From Myxococcota bacterium (GTDB taxonomy: Bacteria; Myxococcota_A; UBA9160; UBA4427): a DNA stretch of 49,439 bases. The position numbers and the translations under genes are program-made. Location: contig JAPYTP010000018.1 of NCBI GenBank assembly GCA_029941885.1, forward strand, positions 1 to 49,439. The letters are read 5' to 3'. Shown one piece after another: positions 1-8,892 of the stretch. Below the pieces are notes generated by a model. That model searched no databases. It had not been told where the DNA came from and saw nothing but the letters and a program-made list of their open reading frames with translations. The stretch's first letter is position 1. The number at the start of each line of letters is the position of its first letter.

Positions 1-605
1 CGCTTCAGGTGCTCTACGCCCTCGACCTTGGGGAGACCGGGCCGCGGGATGCCCGCGCGGCCCGCGAAGCCAAGGCCGCGAAGGTGCCGGCGTCGCTGCA
101 CACGATGTCTCCCGCTGCTTCGAAGCTCACCTCCCCCTCTGGTCCTGCGGCGCTCACCGGGGCGGTGCCGCCCACGGGCCCCGCGGCGCATTTGCACCGG
201 CCTCCGGTGGCCCCCGAGCGTCAGGACGAAGCGGCCGAACCGGTCGTCGTGTTCGATCCGGTCGAGGCCAGCGGGACGGCCTTCGACAGAATTACCGAGC
301 ATTTCTCAGTGCCGGGTAGTTCGATCGATTTCGCCCGTGAGCTCGTCGGTGGGGTCGCGGCCCGGGCGGTGGAACTCGACGAGATCGTGGGCCAGCACGC
401 CCGGAATTGGCGGGTCTCCCGAATGGCCGCCGTCGATCGGAATGTTCTGCGCCTCGCGGTCTATGAGCTGAGAGACACGGACACGCCGATTGCCGTCGTG
501 ATCGACGAGGCCGTCGATTTGGCGCGCCGCTTCGGCAGCGATACGTCCCCGTCTTTCGTGAATGGTATCCTCGACGCCGTGGCTCGGGAGGTTCGCGTCG
601 TATGA
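1..605 (+). CDS. nusB: Transcription antitermination protein NusB (5' end outside window)
   Basis: NusB binds the boxA element of rRNA leader RNA with S10 (NusE) to make RNA polymerase resist termination. The gene is open at the left edge (it reads LQVLYALDLGE from base 3), so its true start lies upstream. The C-terminal half is clear: the segments FARELVGGV, VDRNVLRLAVYEL and DEAVDLARRFG with SFVNGILD are the conserved NusB helices. Between the first helix and the rest lies an Ala/Pro-rich stretch of about 65-70 residues with low complexity, absent from ordinary 140-160 residue NusB proteins. The stop overlaps the start of the next gene (ATGA), suggesting translational coupling. Family assignment is firm; the insert is seen directly and its role is unknown. 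Confidence 0.93.
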   Translation, partial: LQVLYALDLGETGPRDARAAREAKAAKVPASLHTMSPAASKLTSPSGPAALTGAVPPTGPAAHLHRPPVAPERQDEAAEPVVVFDPVEASGTAFDRITEHFSVPGSSIDFARELVGGVAARAVELDEIVGQHARNWRVSRMAAVDRNVLRLAVYELRDTDTPIAVVIDEAVDLARRFGSDTSPSFVNGILDAVAREVRVV

Positions 606-1171
606 GTGCCCAGATCGATTTGATCCTGACTGCTCGCCCGCTGGAACGTGTCGAAAGCGAGATCGCGGTCGCCGGGTTTTTCACGGATGAGCGTCCGCTG
701 CGAGGCGGGGCGGCTCGCGCGGACTGGCGGCTATGCGGGGGTCTCTCGCGTCGGATCGAGAGCGGCGATCTTTCGGGAAAGAGCGGCGAAGCGATGCTGA
801 TCGGCTGCGGACGAGCGCTGCGGGCCCCTCGGTTGATGCTGCTCGGGTTGGGCGATCGACAGGACTACGACCAGCTCCGGGTCAGCGATGAAACACGCCA
901 GGCGCTGGGCCGTTGTCGCAAGCTACGCCTCAAAAGCATCGCGCTGACGCCGCTCGGAATCGCGCCTGACGATGTTCCCCGCCACGCCGCCGCTCTCGTT
1001 GCGGGCATCCTCGACGCCTGGCAGGGTGTGGTCGATCCGATGAGACTCGAAGTCTGCGTTTCGAAGACCGAGGTGGCCGGGATCTGTCGCGCCCTCGAGA
1101 GCGCTAGGGACGCGGCCGGCGCGAATTCGGTATGCGTCTCGACGGACGATTCCAGCCTTGAAGGACGCTAG
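602..1171 (+). CDS. Stand-alone leucyl aminopeptidase (M17) N-terminal domain protein
   Basis: The 189-residue product resembles only the N-terminal macro-like domain of M17 leucyl aminopeptidases (PepA), with the LMLLGLGDR core, the D..R.A...A...L register and RHAAALVAGILDAW. The catalytic metal-binding C-terminal domain is absent, so peptidase activity is not expected. PepA N-domains can act in oligomerisation and DNA binding, so a regulatory or scaffold role is possible but is inference. The ATG overlaps the nusB stop codon. The frame closes cleanly and the following 240 bases show no remains of a catalytic domain, so this looks like a genuine short protein rather than a fresh truncation. 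Confidence 0.7.
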   Translation: MSAQIDLILTARPLERVESEIAVAGFFTDERPLRGGAARADWRLCGGLSRRIESGDLSGKSGEAMLIGCGRALRAPRLMLLGLGDRQDYDQLRVSDETRQALGRCRKLRLKSIALTPLGIAPDDVPRHAAALVAGILDAWQGVVDPMRLEVCVSKTEVAGICRALESARDAAGANSVCVSTDDSSLEGR

Positions 1172-1235
1172 CCCCCGATCCGAGGTCGATCCCTGCGGCA
1201 GCGAGAGGGCAGTCCCCGCGCAACCCTAGATCCGC

Positions 1236-1256
1236 GGGCCCGACCCTCGCGGGCCC
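1236..1256 (+). terminator. GC-rich hairpin in the gap after the aminopeptidase-domain gene
   Basis: GGGCCCG and CGGGCCC form a perfect 7-bp stem around a 7-base loop in the 241-base gap between 1171 and 1413. There is no T tract after it, so it is at best a weak intrinsic terminator or a transcript-end stabiliser. Nothing else was recognised in this gap. Confidence 0.3.
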
Positions 1257-1412
1257 AGCTGATATCCGGCACTCCGCTGTCTTCGGCGTGTGGGTCCCGG
1301 TCAAGTCCCACTCATGCGAGCCGAATCAGGAAAGCGGGCGACCGGCTTTGCATCCGCGCGCTCGAACGCACACGCGTATCCGTCCAGGCGGACGAGATCG
1401 TGGGGGGCGAAA

Positions 1413-3374
1413 ATGAGCCTGGTCGGAAATCTCGAGGATCTGAGCCTCGGCGACATTATGCAGATCATCAGTCTGTCGCAGAAGTCCGGCGTGTTGGCTC
1501 TGGCCTGCGATCAGGGATCGGGTCGCATCGTCTTTCATGAGGGTCTGGTGATCGCCGCTGGCATGAAGGGTGGGCCGGGCAGCCTGCGCGATCTGCTGGT
1601 CGGCGGCGAATTCATCGACCCCGCCGGCTACGACGATGTAGTCGTGCGGTCGCGAGATCAAGGAATTTCCATCGAAGAGGGGCTCGCATCTATCGCCGGG
1701 CTGCCGACCGCGCGAGTCGAGACCTTGATACGCGACTCGGCGGAAGCCGTAATCATTGAGATGTTTACTTGGCCGGCGGGCGACTTCAGCTTCGACGTCC
1801 GGAGTGAGCTGGACCCCGAGGATCCCAAGCTGATCCTCTCAAACGGTCTCAACGCCCAATATCTGGCGATGGAAGGTCTAAGGCTGCGAGACGAACGGGA
1901 TCGGGACGCGTCCAGCGAGGTGGATCCCGACGCGGTGACGAATCCACGCATCGAGCCTGTCCCGCTGGACCCGATCTTCGGTTCCGACTCGCTCGAGACC
2001 GACGCGGACGATCTCGGAACACCCTTCCTGGCCGCGAAGTCGATGCCGGAAGTCGAATCGCCGGCGGAGGGCTCCCCGACTTCGGATCCCCCGGTGCTCG
2101 ATTCGATAGATTCGAGATCCTCGACCCCGTCCAGACTGGACCCCGCAGCGAGCCGGGATGGAAACGCGCGCGCCGCCGACACGTTGGTCGCGCGTGTGAT
2201 CGAACGACTCGACACCCCGGAGGATCTGACGGATCCGTCGCTCGTTGCCAAACCCGAGGCCGTCGAAGCGAATCCCGGGCCGAAACCCTCTGTCGCGAAT
2301 CCGCCCCGGGTGGCCTCGGCGAAGAAAACCCCGGTCGTCCTGATCGATCCCGACGTCGGTGTGCTCGAGTGGGTGAAGTCCGCGATCGAAAATGACTTTG
2401 CCCGCGTGCATGTCTTCCAGCAGGCGGATCAAGGACTCGCGCGGATTCGGCAATATCTCATTCGGGGTGAGACGCCGCTGGTGCTGATCTCCGCCGAGAC
2501 CCAGATCGATCCGCTCTCCGGAATACACGGGCTCGCGGATTTCGTGAAGCGACTCAAGGCCCAGGCGCCTCGGCTGGTCGTTCTCGGGCTGCGCGAAGAT
2601 GCCGCCACCGCGCCTTCGGCAATGCCCTCGGCGCTCGACGGGGTTCTGGGCAGACCCGCGCGCCAGCAGCCGGTCGAAGGGAGCCAGGCGGAAGGATCGG
2701 TCGACGGCCAGGGGCTTCTTCAGTCGCTGCTCGAGATCATTGCGGAGCACGCCGTCCGTGAACGCCCTTCGAAAGACGCGCCCCGGGAGGCCGGCGTGGC
2801 AGCGATTCGGGACGCGACTGCCAAGTTGCAGGAGGCCTCGTCGCGAGGAGAGATCCTCCCTGTCGTGCTCGACTTCGCGTTCGAGCGATTCGCCCGTGTG
2901 GCGATCTTGATCATTCGCGAGGACGTGCTTTTCGCGGTGGCCGGAAGAGGGCTACCCGTCCTCGAGGTCGACGCGCTCGATTCGGCGAAGCCGATTTCGC
3001 TTCAGACTCTCGGCGCCGGTTGGGTCCGCACGGTGCTGGATTCCGGGAAGCCACACGTGGGCCCGCCCAGGACCCCGGCGGATCGGGCGCTGGTCAAAAT
3101 TCTCGGTGGCGAGGCGCCAGAGCAAGCCTATCTGGGGCCGATCGAGAGTGGATCGTCGGTGATCGCTCTGCTCTACTGCGATCAGGTGACCTCCGGAGCG
3201 CCGATGCCCGACACGAGCGGGATCGAGGTGGTACTCCACCACGCCGGCTTGGCGCTCGATCGCGCGGCTCTCGAACGCGCACTCTGGGAAGTCGAGGCAG
3301 ACGGCCGCAAGGGCTCGAGCCCCCGGCTCGGCGCGATCGACGAACGCGATCGGTCAACGATTCTCGTTTCCTGA
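1413..3374 (+). CDS. DUF4388 (PatA-like) protein with pseudo-receiver and GAF-like domains
   Basis: Predicted 653-residue cytoplasmic signalling protein. Residues 1 to about 105 form a DUF4388 domain (starts MSLVGNLEDLSLGDIMQIIS, with the KSGVLAL and GRIVFHEG blocks typical of PatA-like N-termini). A low-complexity Pro/Ser/Asp-rich linker follows. Around residues 305-430 is a receiver-like fold (PVVLIDPDVGVLEW ... PLVLISAETQ) in which Ser stands where the phospho-accepting Asp is expected, so it is probably a pseudo-receiver. The last ~170 residues look like a GAF-type sensor domain. I chose the ATG at 1413 because it begins the DUF4388 domain exactly and has GGGGGGCGA just upstream; the frame is open 41 codons further without domain support. 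It precedes the chemosensory locus and may belong to it. Confidence 0.75.
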   Translation: MSLVGNLEDLSLGDIMQIISLSQKSGVLALACDQGSGRIVFHEGLVIAAGMKGGPGSLRDLLVGGEFIDPAGYDDVVVRSRDQGISIEEGLASIAGLPTARVETLIRDSAEAVIIEMFTWPAGDFSFDVRSELDPEDPKLILSNGLNAQYLAMEGLRLRDERDRDASSEVDPDAVTNPRIEPVPLDPIFGSDSLETDADDLGTPFLAAKSMPEVESPAEGSPTSDPPVLDSIDSRSSTPSRLDPAASRDGNARAADTLVARVIERLDTPEDLTDPSLVAKPEAVEANPGPKPSVANPPRVASAKKTPVVLIDPDVGVLEWVKSAIENDFARVHVFQQADQGLARIRQYLIRGETPLVLISAETQIDPLSGIHGLADFVKRLKAQAPRLVVLGLREDAATAPSAMPSALDGVLGRPARQQPVEGSQAEGSVDGQGLLQSLLEIIAEHAVRERPSKDAPREAGVAAIRDATAKLQEASSRGEILPVVLDFAFERFARVAILIIREDVLFAVAGRGLPVLEVDALDSAKPISLQTLGAGWVRTVLDSGKPHVGPPRTPADRALVKILGGEAPEQAYLGPIESGSSVIALLYCDQVTSGAPMPDTSGIEVVLHHAGLALDRAALERALWEVEADGRKGSSPRLGAIDERDRSTILVS

Positions 3375-3507
3375 AGAGTGTTTAAATCCCCTCGAATGGT
3401 GGGCCCTCCGCGTTGGCTTGCGCGTTGCGCTGCCCTCAAGACTGCCTCTGCCCGACCGATACAGAATCTCAATCACGACAGCGCAACTTCGCGGCTGGGA
3501 GACGATT

Positions 3508-3894
3508 TTGCAGCGCATTCTGATCGTAGAGGACTCCGCGACGATGAGGTCTCTGCTGGCCTCGAGCCTCGAAGAGTTGGAGGGGCCCATCAAGATCGTC
3601 GAGGCCGAAAGCGGGTTCGAAGCGTTGCGCTTCCTGCCCCGCGAAGATTTCGATCTCGTTGTCACCGACGTCAACATGCCGGACATCAACGGTCTCGAAC
3701 TGGTGTCCTTCATCCGAAACAACCCAAAATACGCCTCGATCCCCCTCGTGATCGTTTCGAGCGAGGGGGCGGGTCGTGATCGGGACAAGGGCCTCGAACT
3801 CGGTGCGGACGCGTATCTCGTCAAACCCTTCGACCCCGAAGCGCTCCGCCAGGTCGTCGGCGACCTGCTCGCCGGTCGTCCCGGGTCGGAGTGA
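3508..3894 (+). CDS. Single-domain response regulator (CheY-like)
   Basis: A 128-residue receiver domain and nothing else. It has the acidic pair after ILIVED, the phospho-acceptor Asp in LVVTDVNMPDINGLEL, the Ser/Thr switch in IVSSEG and the Lys in YLVKPFDP. It could act as a motor- or pilus-directed CheY, or as the output of the adjoining chemosensory genes. The start is taken at TTG 3508, which places MQRILIVED at the N-terminus and has GGGAG about seven bases upstream; upstream codons in the frame have no receiver homology. The next gene starts six bases after its stop. All key residues are intact, unlike several genes downstream. Confidence 0.9.
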   Translation: MQRILIVEDSATMRSLLASSLEELEGPIKIVEAESGFEALRFLPREDFDLVVTDVNMPDINGLELVSFIRNNPKYASIPLVIVSSEGAGRDRDKGLELGADAYLVKPFDPEALRQVVGDLLAGRPGSE

Positions 3895-3900
3895 AGAGAG

Positions 3901-5667
3901 TTGGCTGCTCGCCGCTCCAAGAAGAAGGGCGCCAAATCAGCGGGCGCCGAGAAGGCGTCGAAGGGCGGGGGTTCGGCCGAAAAGATCTCCAAGGACAATC
4001 ACGAGTTCGTTTCCGAGGCCGAGGAAATCCTCGCCGAGCGACTCGGACGAGCGCTGCCGCCCGAGAAATTCTGGCCGGTCGCGACGCAGGCTTTCGAGAT
4101 CGCGCCAGACGGAGTTTCCAGCTCGGCGCTCAGCAGATCCTCGGAGTCCTTCCTCAACGAACTCGACGGTCAACTCTTCACGGAGTCTGCCGAGGGGCTC
4201 ATCGTGCCGAAGCAAGGTCCCGAGATCGGTGCATTTCGCCGACTGGATGATGGCACGATCCTGATCGCTCGGATCGCGCAGAGCGACATCCAGAACGGGG
4301 CCGCGGCCCTCGCCGGGAGCGTGTTCGGGGTTGCGATCGTCATGGGTCTGGTTTCCGTCCTCATGGGGACGATGGTGTCTCGCGAATTTGCTCGCTCGCT
4401 CGAGGAACTTCGGCAAACAGCGGGGAGACTCGCCGGAGGCGATCTCGCAAGGAACTCCTTCGATCCAACGGACGACGAGTTTGGAGAGCTGGCTCAGTCG
4501 CTTTCCGCGATCGGAGATAGATTCCGGGGGATCCTCGACCGAACGACGCAGAGCGTCGCGAAGGTCGAAGAATCCGTCGCTGGGCTCACGGTCTCGCTGG
4601 GTGGCATCGTTGGAGCAAGCCGGGATCAGTCGGAGCAGGTCGCGCAAGCGAACGTCTTGATGTCTGCGATCCAGGGTCAAGTGGGGGAGGCCTCGCGTTT
4701 CGCGGGTGAGTTCAATCATACGATCGACCAGTCGAGCGATTCGGTCGGCGAGCTCAGCGCCGCAGGAGACGAGCTGAACGAGACCGCCTCGGTCTTGACC
4801 TCGAGGGTCGACGCGGTGTCGGACTCCCTCGAACAGATGGTGGCCAGCGTCAAGCAAGTCGGGTCGACGACGGAGAGGCTGGCCGAGGCTTCCGAAGAGA
4901 CATCGTCGAGCATGGAGGAGATGGCCAGCGCAATGCGCGCCGTCGACTCGGCAGCAGAGAGTACCGCGAATCTCGCCTGGGACGTCGTCGAGAAGGCGGA
5001 GCTTGGGCGGGCAAAGGTCTTACAGACGATCGAGGGCATGGAAGCGATTCGCGAGGCGACAGACGCGGCGGAACGGGTGATTCGGGGATTGGGCACTCGA
5101 ACGAATGAGATCGGTGGGATTCTGGACGTGATCGAAGACGTCGCAGACGAAACCAACCTCCTCGCGCTGAATGCTGCGATCATCGCGGCGCAGGCAGGCG
5201 ATCAGGGCCGGGCATTCTCGGTGATCGCTTACGAGATCAAGGAACTCGCAGACAGGGTGCTCGCGAGCACGAAGGAAATCGGCGGGTTGATGGAGCGTGT
5301 ACGCGATTCAGCGGACCAGATCGGCGTCGCCGGGTCTGAGCAGGAGCGCGGAAACGAAGTCGTCTACCGATCGGCTCTCACGATGCGCGAAGTCGTTCAA
5401 CAGGTTCGACGCACGACCGAGGACCAGACCGCCGGCCTGGGACAGATTCGCGACAACGTGGTGGGTGTGCGTGGGACCGTGGAACAGATCACGGGTGTGT
5501 TGCGCGAACAATCCGATGCATGCAGCCAGGTCACCGGATGACTGGAAGGAGTGGCTGCCGGAAGCCGCTCCAACGAAGCCTCAACGGAAGGCCCGCGCGA
5601 AGCGATCGCCGAGTTGACGACGCAGGCTGAGGGACTACGCGAAGACGTGGAGCGTTTTCGCCGCTAA
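3901..5667 (+). pseudogene. FrzCD-like methyl-accepting chemotaxis protein, N-terminus rearranged and C-terminus cut by an in-frame TGA
   Basis: Chemoreceptors relay signals to CheA through a long coiled-coil hairpin. This one has one membrane segment (about residues 135-156), a HAMP region after it (EELRQTAGRLAGGDLA) and a signalling tip with DETNLLALNAAI and AGDQGRAFSVI, a variant like FrzCD-type receptors. TTG 3901 is the start, after GAAGAGAG. Two lesions are visible. First, TGA at 5539-5541 interrupts the frame, and the same frame then runs 41 more codons with typical receptor C-terminal sequence (EAIAELTTQAEGLREDVERF) to TAA at 5665. Second, the N-terminus reads NHEFVSEAEEIL, which resembles the first helix of a CheA Hpt domain, and only one of the usual two membrane helices is present. 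The 546-residue truncated product might still be made. Confidence 0.75.
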
Positions 5668-5711
5668 GCGAGACTCCGGGTGGGAGCACCCGAGCCTCGG
5701 GGAGAAGTAAG

Positions 5712-6788
5712 ATGGTTGCTGGATGTCCGAAATGCAGTGCGCGTTATCGAGTGGATGCGGATCGAATCGGCCCTGACGGGGCGAAGCTTCGCTGCACCAA
5801 ATGTTCTGCGGTCTTCCTCGTTCGTGCGCCCCGGGCGCGGCCGGAAGCACCTCCCGAACCCGCCTACGAGACGCCGGTCGAGGCTCCTGCAGCAGTGGCT
5901 CCCCCGGCCGCTGCGTCGCCCCCCGATGAGCCGGCACCCGACATCGACTCTGCCCGCCTCGTCATCGTCGCTGATCCCGACGAGGCGCGTGCCAAGACGA
6001 GTGCGGAAGCGATCGAGAGCTGGGGACTCACGGCTCATCTCGTTCACGATGGTGTGGAGGCGATGTTGGCGATCCAACGGATGCTACCCACGGCCGTCGT
6101 GCTCGATGCCGCCCTGCCCAAAATGTTTGGCTTCCAGGTCTGTGAGGTCGTCAAGCGAAACGACAGTCTGCGACAAACGCATGTCGTACTGGTCGGCGCG
6201 ATTCATCATCAGAATCGCTACCGGCGGGATCCCTCCGACCTCTACGGTGCGGATGTCTATATCGAACAACCGGATCTCCCAGACGGTTTGCGGCCGATTC
6301 TCGAGCAGGCTGGAATGTCGGTCGTTGTGGCTCCGGAACCGCCGGCCGTTGCGGTATCCACGCCCGCGGCACCGGTCGAGTCGCCCCCTCCGGCTCCCGT
6401 CGCGCGAGTTCCCGAACCGATCGCCGCCACGCCGGCTCCAGGACTCTCCCTGGAATCGAGAATCGAGATGCCGCCGGTGGTCGATCCACCGACTCCGGAG
6501 GTCGAGGTGCCCGTGTCCGACTCGGGGGCCGAAGATCCAGAAGTCACGGAGGAGCGGGAGCGCGCCCTGCGCCTCGCACGAATCGCGGTGTCCGAGATGC
6601 TGCTCTACTCGCCTGACAAATTCGAACAGGCGATCGCCGCAGGGAACCTCGAGCAGGTTCTCGACCTCGAGATCCAGGAGGCCCGGGCGCTCTTGCGGCA
6701 GCGCATCGGAGAAGAGGTTCGGTCCGAGACAGATTTCATCATCGACGAACTGAACCGCGTCGCGGCGGAGCGGGGCGGGCAAGGATGA
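5712..6788 (+). CDS. MJ0042-type zinc-ribbon protein with receiver-like domain
   Basis: 358 residues. The N-terminus has two CxxC pairs (CPKCSARYRV ... LRCTKCSAVF), the MJ0042/FrzS-like zinc-finger pattern common in Myxococcota and Desulfobacterota. A Pro/Ala linker leads to a receiver-like domain (about residues 80-200) with the phospho-acceptor candidate Asp in AVVLDAALPKMFGFQV; the usual Lys before the final Pro is replaced (YIEQPD), so it may be atypical. A second Pro/Val-rich linker follows, then an alpha-helical C-terminus (ARIAVSEMLLYSPDKFEQAI ... LRQRIGEEVRSET) of unknown function. The ATG has GGGGAGAAG eight bases upstream. The frame is intact, and the gene ends in a 4-base overlap with the HEAT gene start. 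It is probably an accessory regulator of this chemosensory locus. Confidence 0.75.
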   Translation: MVAGCPKCSARYRVDADRIGPDGAKLRCTKCSAVFLVRAPRARPEAPPEPAYETPVEAPAAVAPPAAASPPDEPAPDIDSARLVIVADPDEARAKTSAEAIESWGLTAHLVHDGVEAMLAIQRMLPTAVVLDAALPKMFGFQVCEVVKRNDSLRQTHVVLVGAIHHQNRYRRDPSDLYGADVYIEQPDLPDGLRPILEQAGMSVVVAPEPPAVAVSTPAAPVESPPPAPVARVPEPIAATPAPGLSLESRIEMPPVVDPPTPEVEVPVSDSGAEDPEVTEERERALRLARIAVSEMLLYSPDKFEQAIAAGNLEQVLDLEIQEARALLRQRIGEEVRSETDFIIDELNRVAAERGGQG

Positions 6789-8882
6789 ACGAGTCGGTCT
6801 CGTAAGAGGAACGACAGAGTATCCTTGTCGGGCTGGAGAACTCGGACGAGGAAGCCCGGAGGCTCTCGGTCGAGCAGCTCTTGTTGTTGCCGATCAGCGA
6901 GGCGACCGAATGGCTCGGTCAGTGTCTAGGCGACACCAGCTGGCGGGTGCGCAAGGCCGCGGTCGACCGACTGGTCGCTTGCCGACACGACCCGGGCGTG
7001 CAGGAAATGCTCGTGATCCCGTTGGGCGACGGCGAGAATCCGGGACGCCGAAATGCGGCTTTCGAGGCATTGGTCGCTTGTGGGCATCTCGTGACTGCGG
7101 CACTCGCCGCGGAGCTCGTGAGTTCGGACGTCGACGTCCGGAAGCTCGTCGTCGATGCATTGGCTGCGATTGGGGATCCGGAGTCTCGTGGACCGCTGCG
7201 CGAGGCCGTTGCCGACGGGGATGCAAACGTGCGTGCCGCTGCTGCCGAAGCGTTAGGCGTAGTCGGTGGCGTGGACGAAATCACGTATCTCCTGGACATC
7301 GCGATGCGGCCCCACGAGGAGGTTCTGGTTCGCCTCTCGTCGCTGCGAGCGCTCTCTCGGATGGAAGCGAGCGTCGGGGTCGGGAGTCTCGGCGACATAC
7401 TCGACCAATCTCTGCTGCGCCCCGCCGCCTTCGACCTGTTGGGCTTCTCCGCGGATCCCCAGGCCATCGAAGCATTGATCAAGGGACTCGGGAACGGGAG
7501 CCGGTCGAGCCGAGAGGGGGCCATGGGAGCACTTCTCATGACCCTCGGTCGAAAAGACGGGGCAGAGGCAGCGGCCTTGGTCGAGCGTCTGCGTTCGGCA
7601 GCGGGCGAGAACGAAGATCTGGTCGAACTGGGCTGTGACCGGCTCGAAGTGGCTGATCTCAGCAGCCGTATGATGTTGATCCAGTTCCTGGGGTTGCTGC
7701 AAGATCCGCGTGTCGTCGTGCCGATTCTCGAGGCGGGACGCGACGAAGCGATTGAGGAATTGGCGGACCGCACCTTCGAATCCCTTTCGAGCAGTTCGGT
7801 CGACGAACTCGACCGTCGTTGGGAGGAACTCGCGGTCGATCTCAAGAATCGAGCCTGCTCGATCCTCGGAAGAATAGGGGGCGACGTCGCGGAACGACTC
7901 CTCGCGGACTCCCTGGGCGCGAATGACCTCGCTCTCCGCTATGTCGCGGCGGAGGCACTCGGGCGGGGCGGATTCTTCGATCGGCTCCCGGATCTGGTGA
8001 GGCGGTTGGAATCGGCAGCGCGGGACGAGGAGGTGGACGCCACCGAGGAGGTCGCGGTCGTCGTTGGCGCGATCGTCGGGTTGGCGGAACACCCGGACGC
8101 GGCGGAGACAGGAATCGATGTCCAGCTGATCGAGGTGTTGTCCAGCCGTCTGGCAGGGGCAGTCGAGCCCGTTCGCTTGGCGATCGCCAAGGTCCTGGCG
8201 CATCTCGGACGGGAGCAGGACGAGGACGGGATCGGCTACCTGCTCAAGGATGAATCACCGGCGGTGCGTTGTGCGGCGGTCCGAGCACTGTCCCGCTTCG
8301 AGTTCGAACAGGTGCGAGATGCCCTGCGGCTTGCGCTCGCAGACGAGGCGACCCCGGTACGCGTTGCCGCGGCGACCGTCCTCGGCGATTCGAATAGTCT
8401 CGAGGCCTCGGAGATCCTCGCGCAGCAGCTGTCGGACAACGATCCACGCGTCGTATCCGTAGCGGTGCGATCGATCGGGCGTCTCTACCGGGGGCAGGCT
8501 GTGACGGCCGCCGAGATCGAAAGAATAATCGGCTCGGTTCTCGAGGGGGAGTCGATGGTCGCACTGTCCGGTCTGGATGCGTTGATGGAAGTCGGCGGTG
8601 AATCTGCCGGTCGGCTCGCCTCCACCGTTCTTTTGCGCACCGAACCGGACGTGGTGCGATTCGGCGTGGCATCGTCGGTGCACACGGGGTGAAAGTGACC
8701 TCGCAGGGATTCTTCCACACGTCTCGCATGTCGACTGGTCGGTGCGCGCCGAGGTCGTGCAGGTTCTCTCGGATCGATCCTTCCGCAGGGGACTGCCGAG
8801 TCTGCTCCGGCGTCTGGAGGTCGAGGAGGATGCCTTCGTTCGCGAAGCGATCCTACGCGCCGTCGAACGGCTCGAGGAGTGA
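6785..8882 (+). pseudogene. HEAT-repeat protein, early stop and late frameshift
   Basis: Proteins of tandem HEAT repeats often sit beside cheR/cheB in deltaproteobacterial chemosensory operons and probably act as scaffolds. About 690 codons are recognisable as repeats (for example DTSWRVRKAAVDRL, DVDVRKLVVDALAAIGDP, SPAVRCAAVRALSRF). The ATG at 6785 overlaps the upstream stop, but codon 7 is TAA (6803-6805); coding continues in the same frame as EERQSILVGLENSDEEA. Near 8686-8690 a one-base gain in a G run shifts the frame into TGA at 8690, while the other frame goes on with ESDLAGILPHVSHVDWSVR and finishes at RAVERLEE, TGA 8880. A late TTG such as 6881 could rescue only part of the protein. 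Confidence 0.75.
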
Positions 8883-8892
8883 CGCCGAAATC

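Noticed and set aside
5539..5541. TGA as selenocysteine or programmed readthrough in the chemoreceptor
   Set aside because: The position is not catalytic or conserved as Cys, and TAA and TAG lesions of the same kind lie in neighbouring genes, so decay is the simpler reading.
7253..8203. Long minus-strand open frame (316 codons) opposite the HEAT gene
   Set aside because: High-GC shadow: no conserved sequence, no ribosome site, and the opposite strand has clear HEAT repeats.
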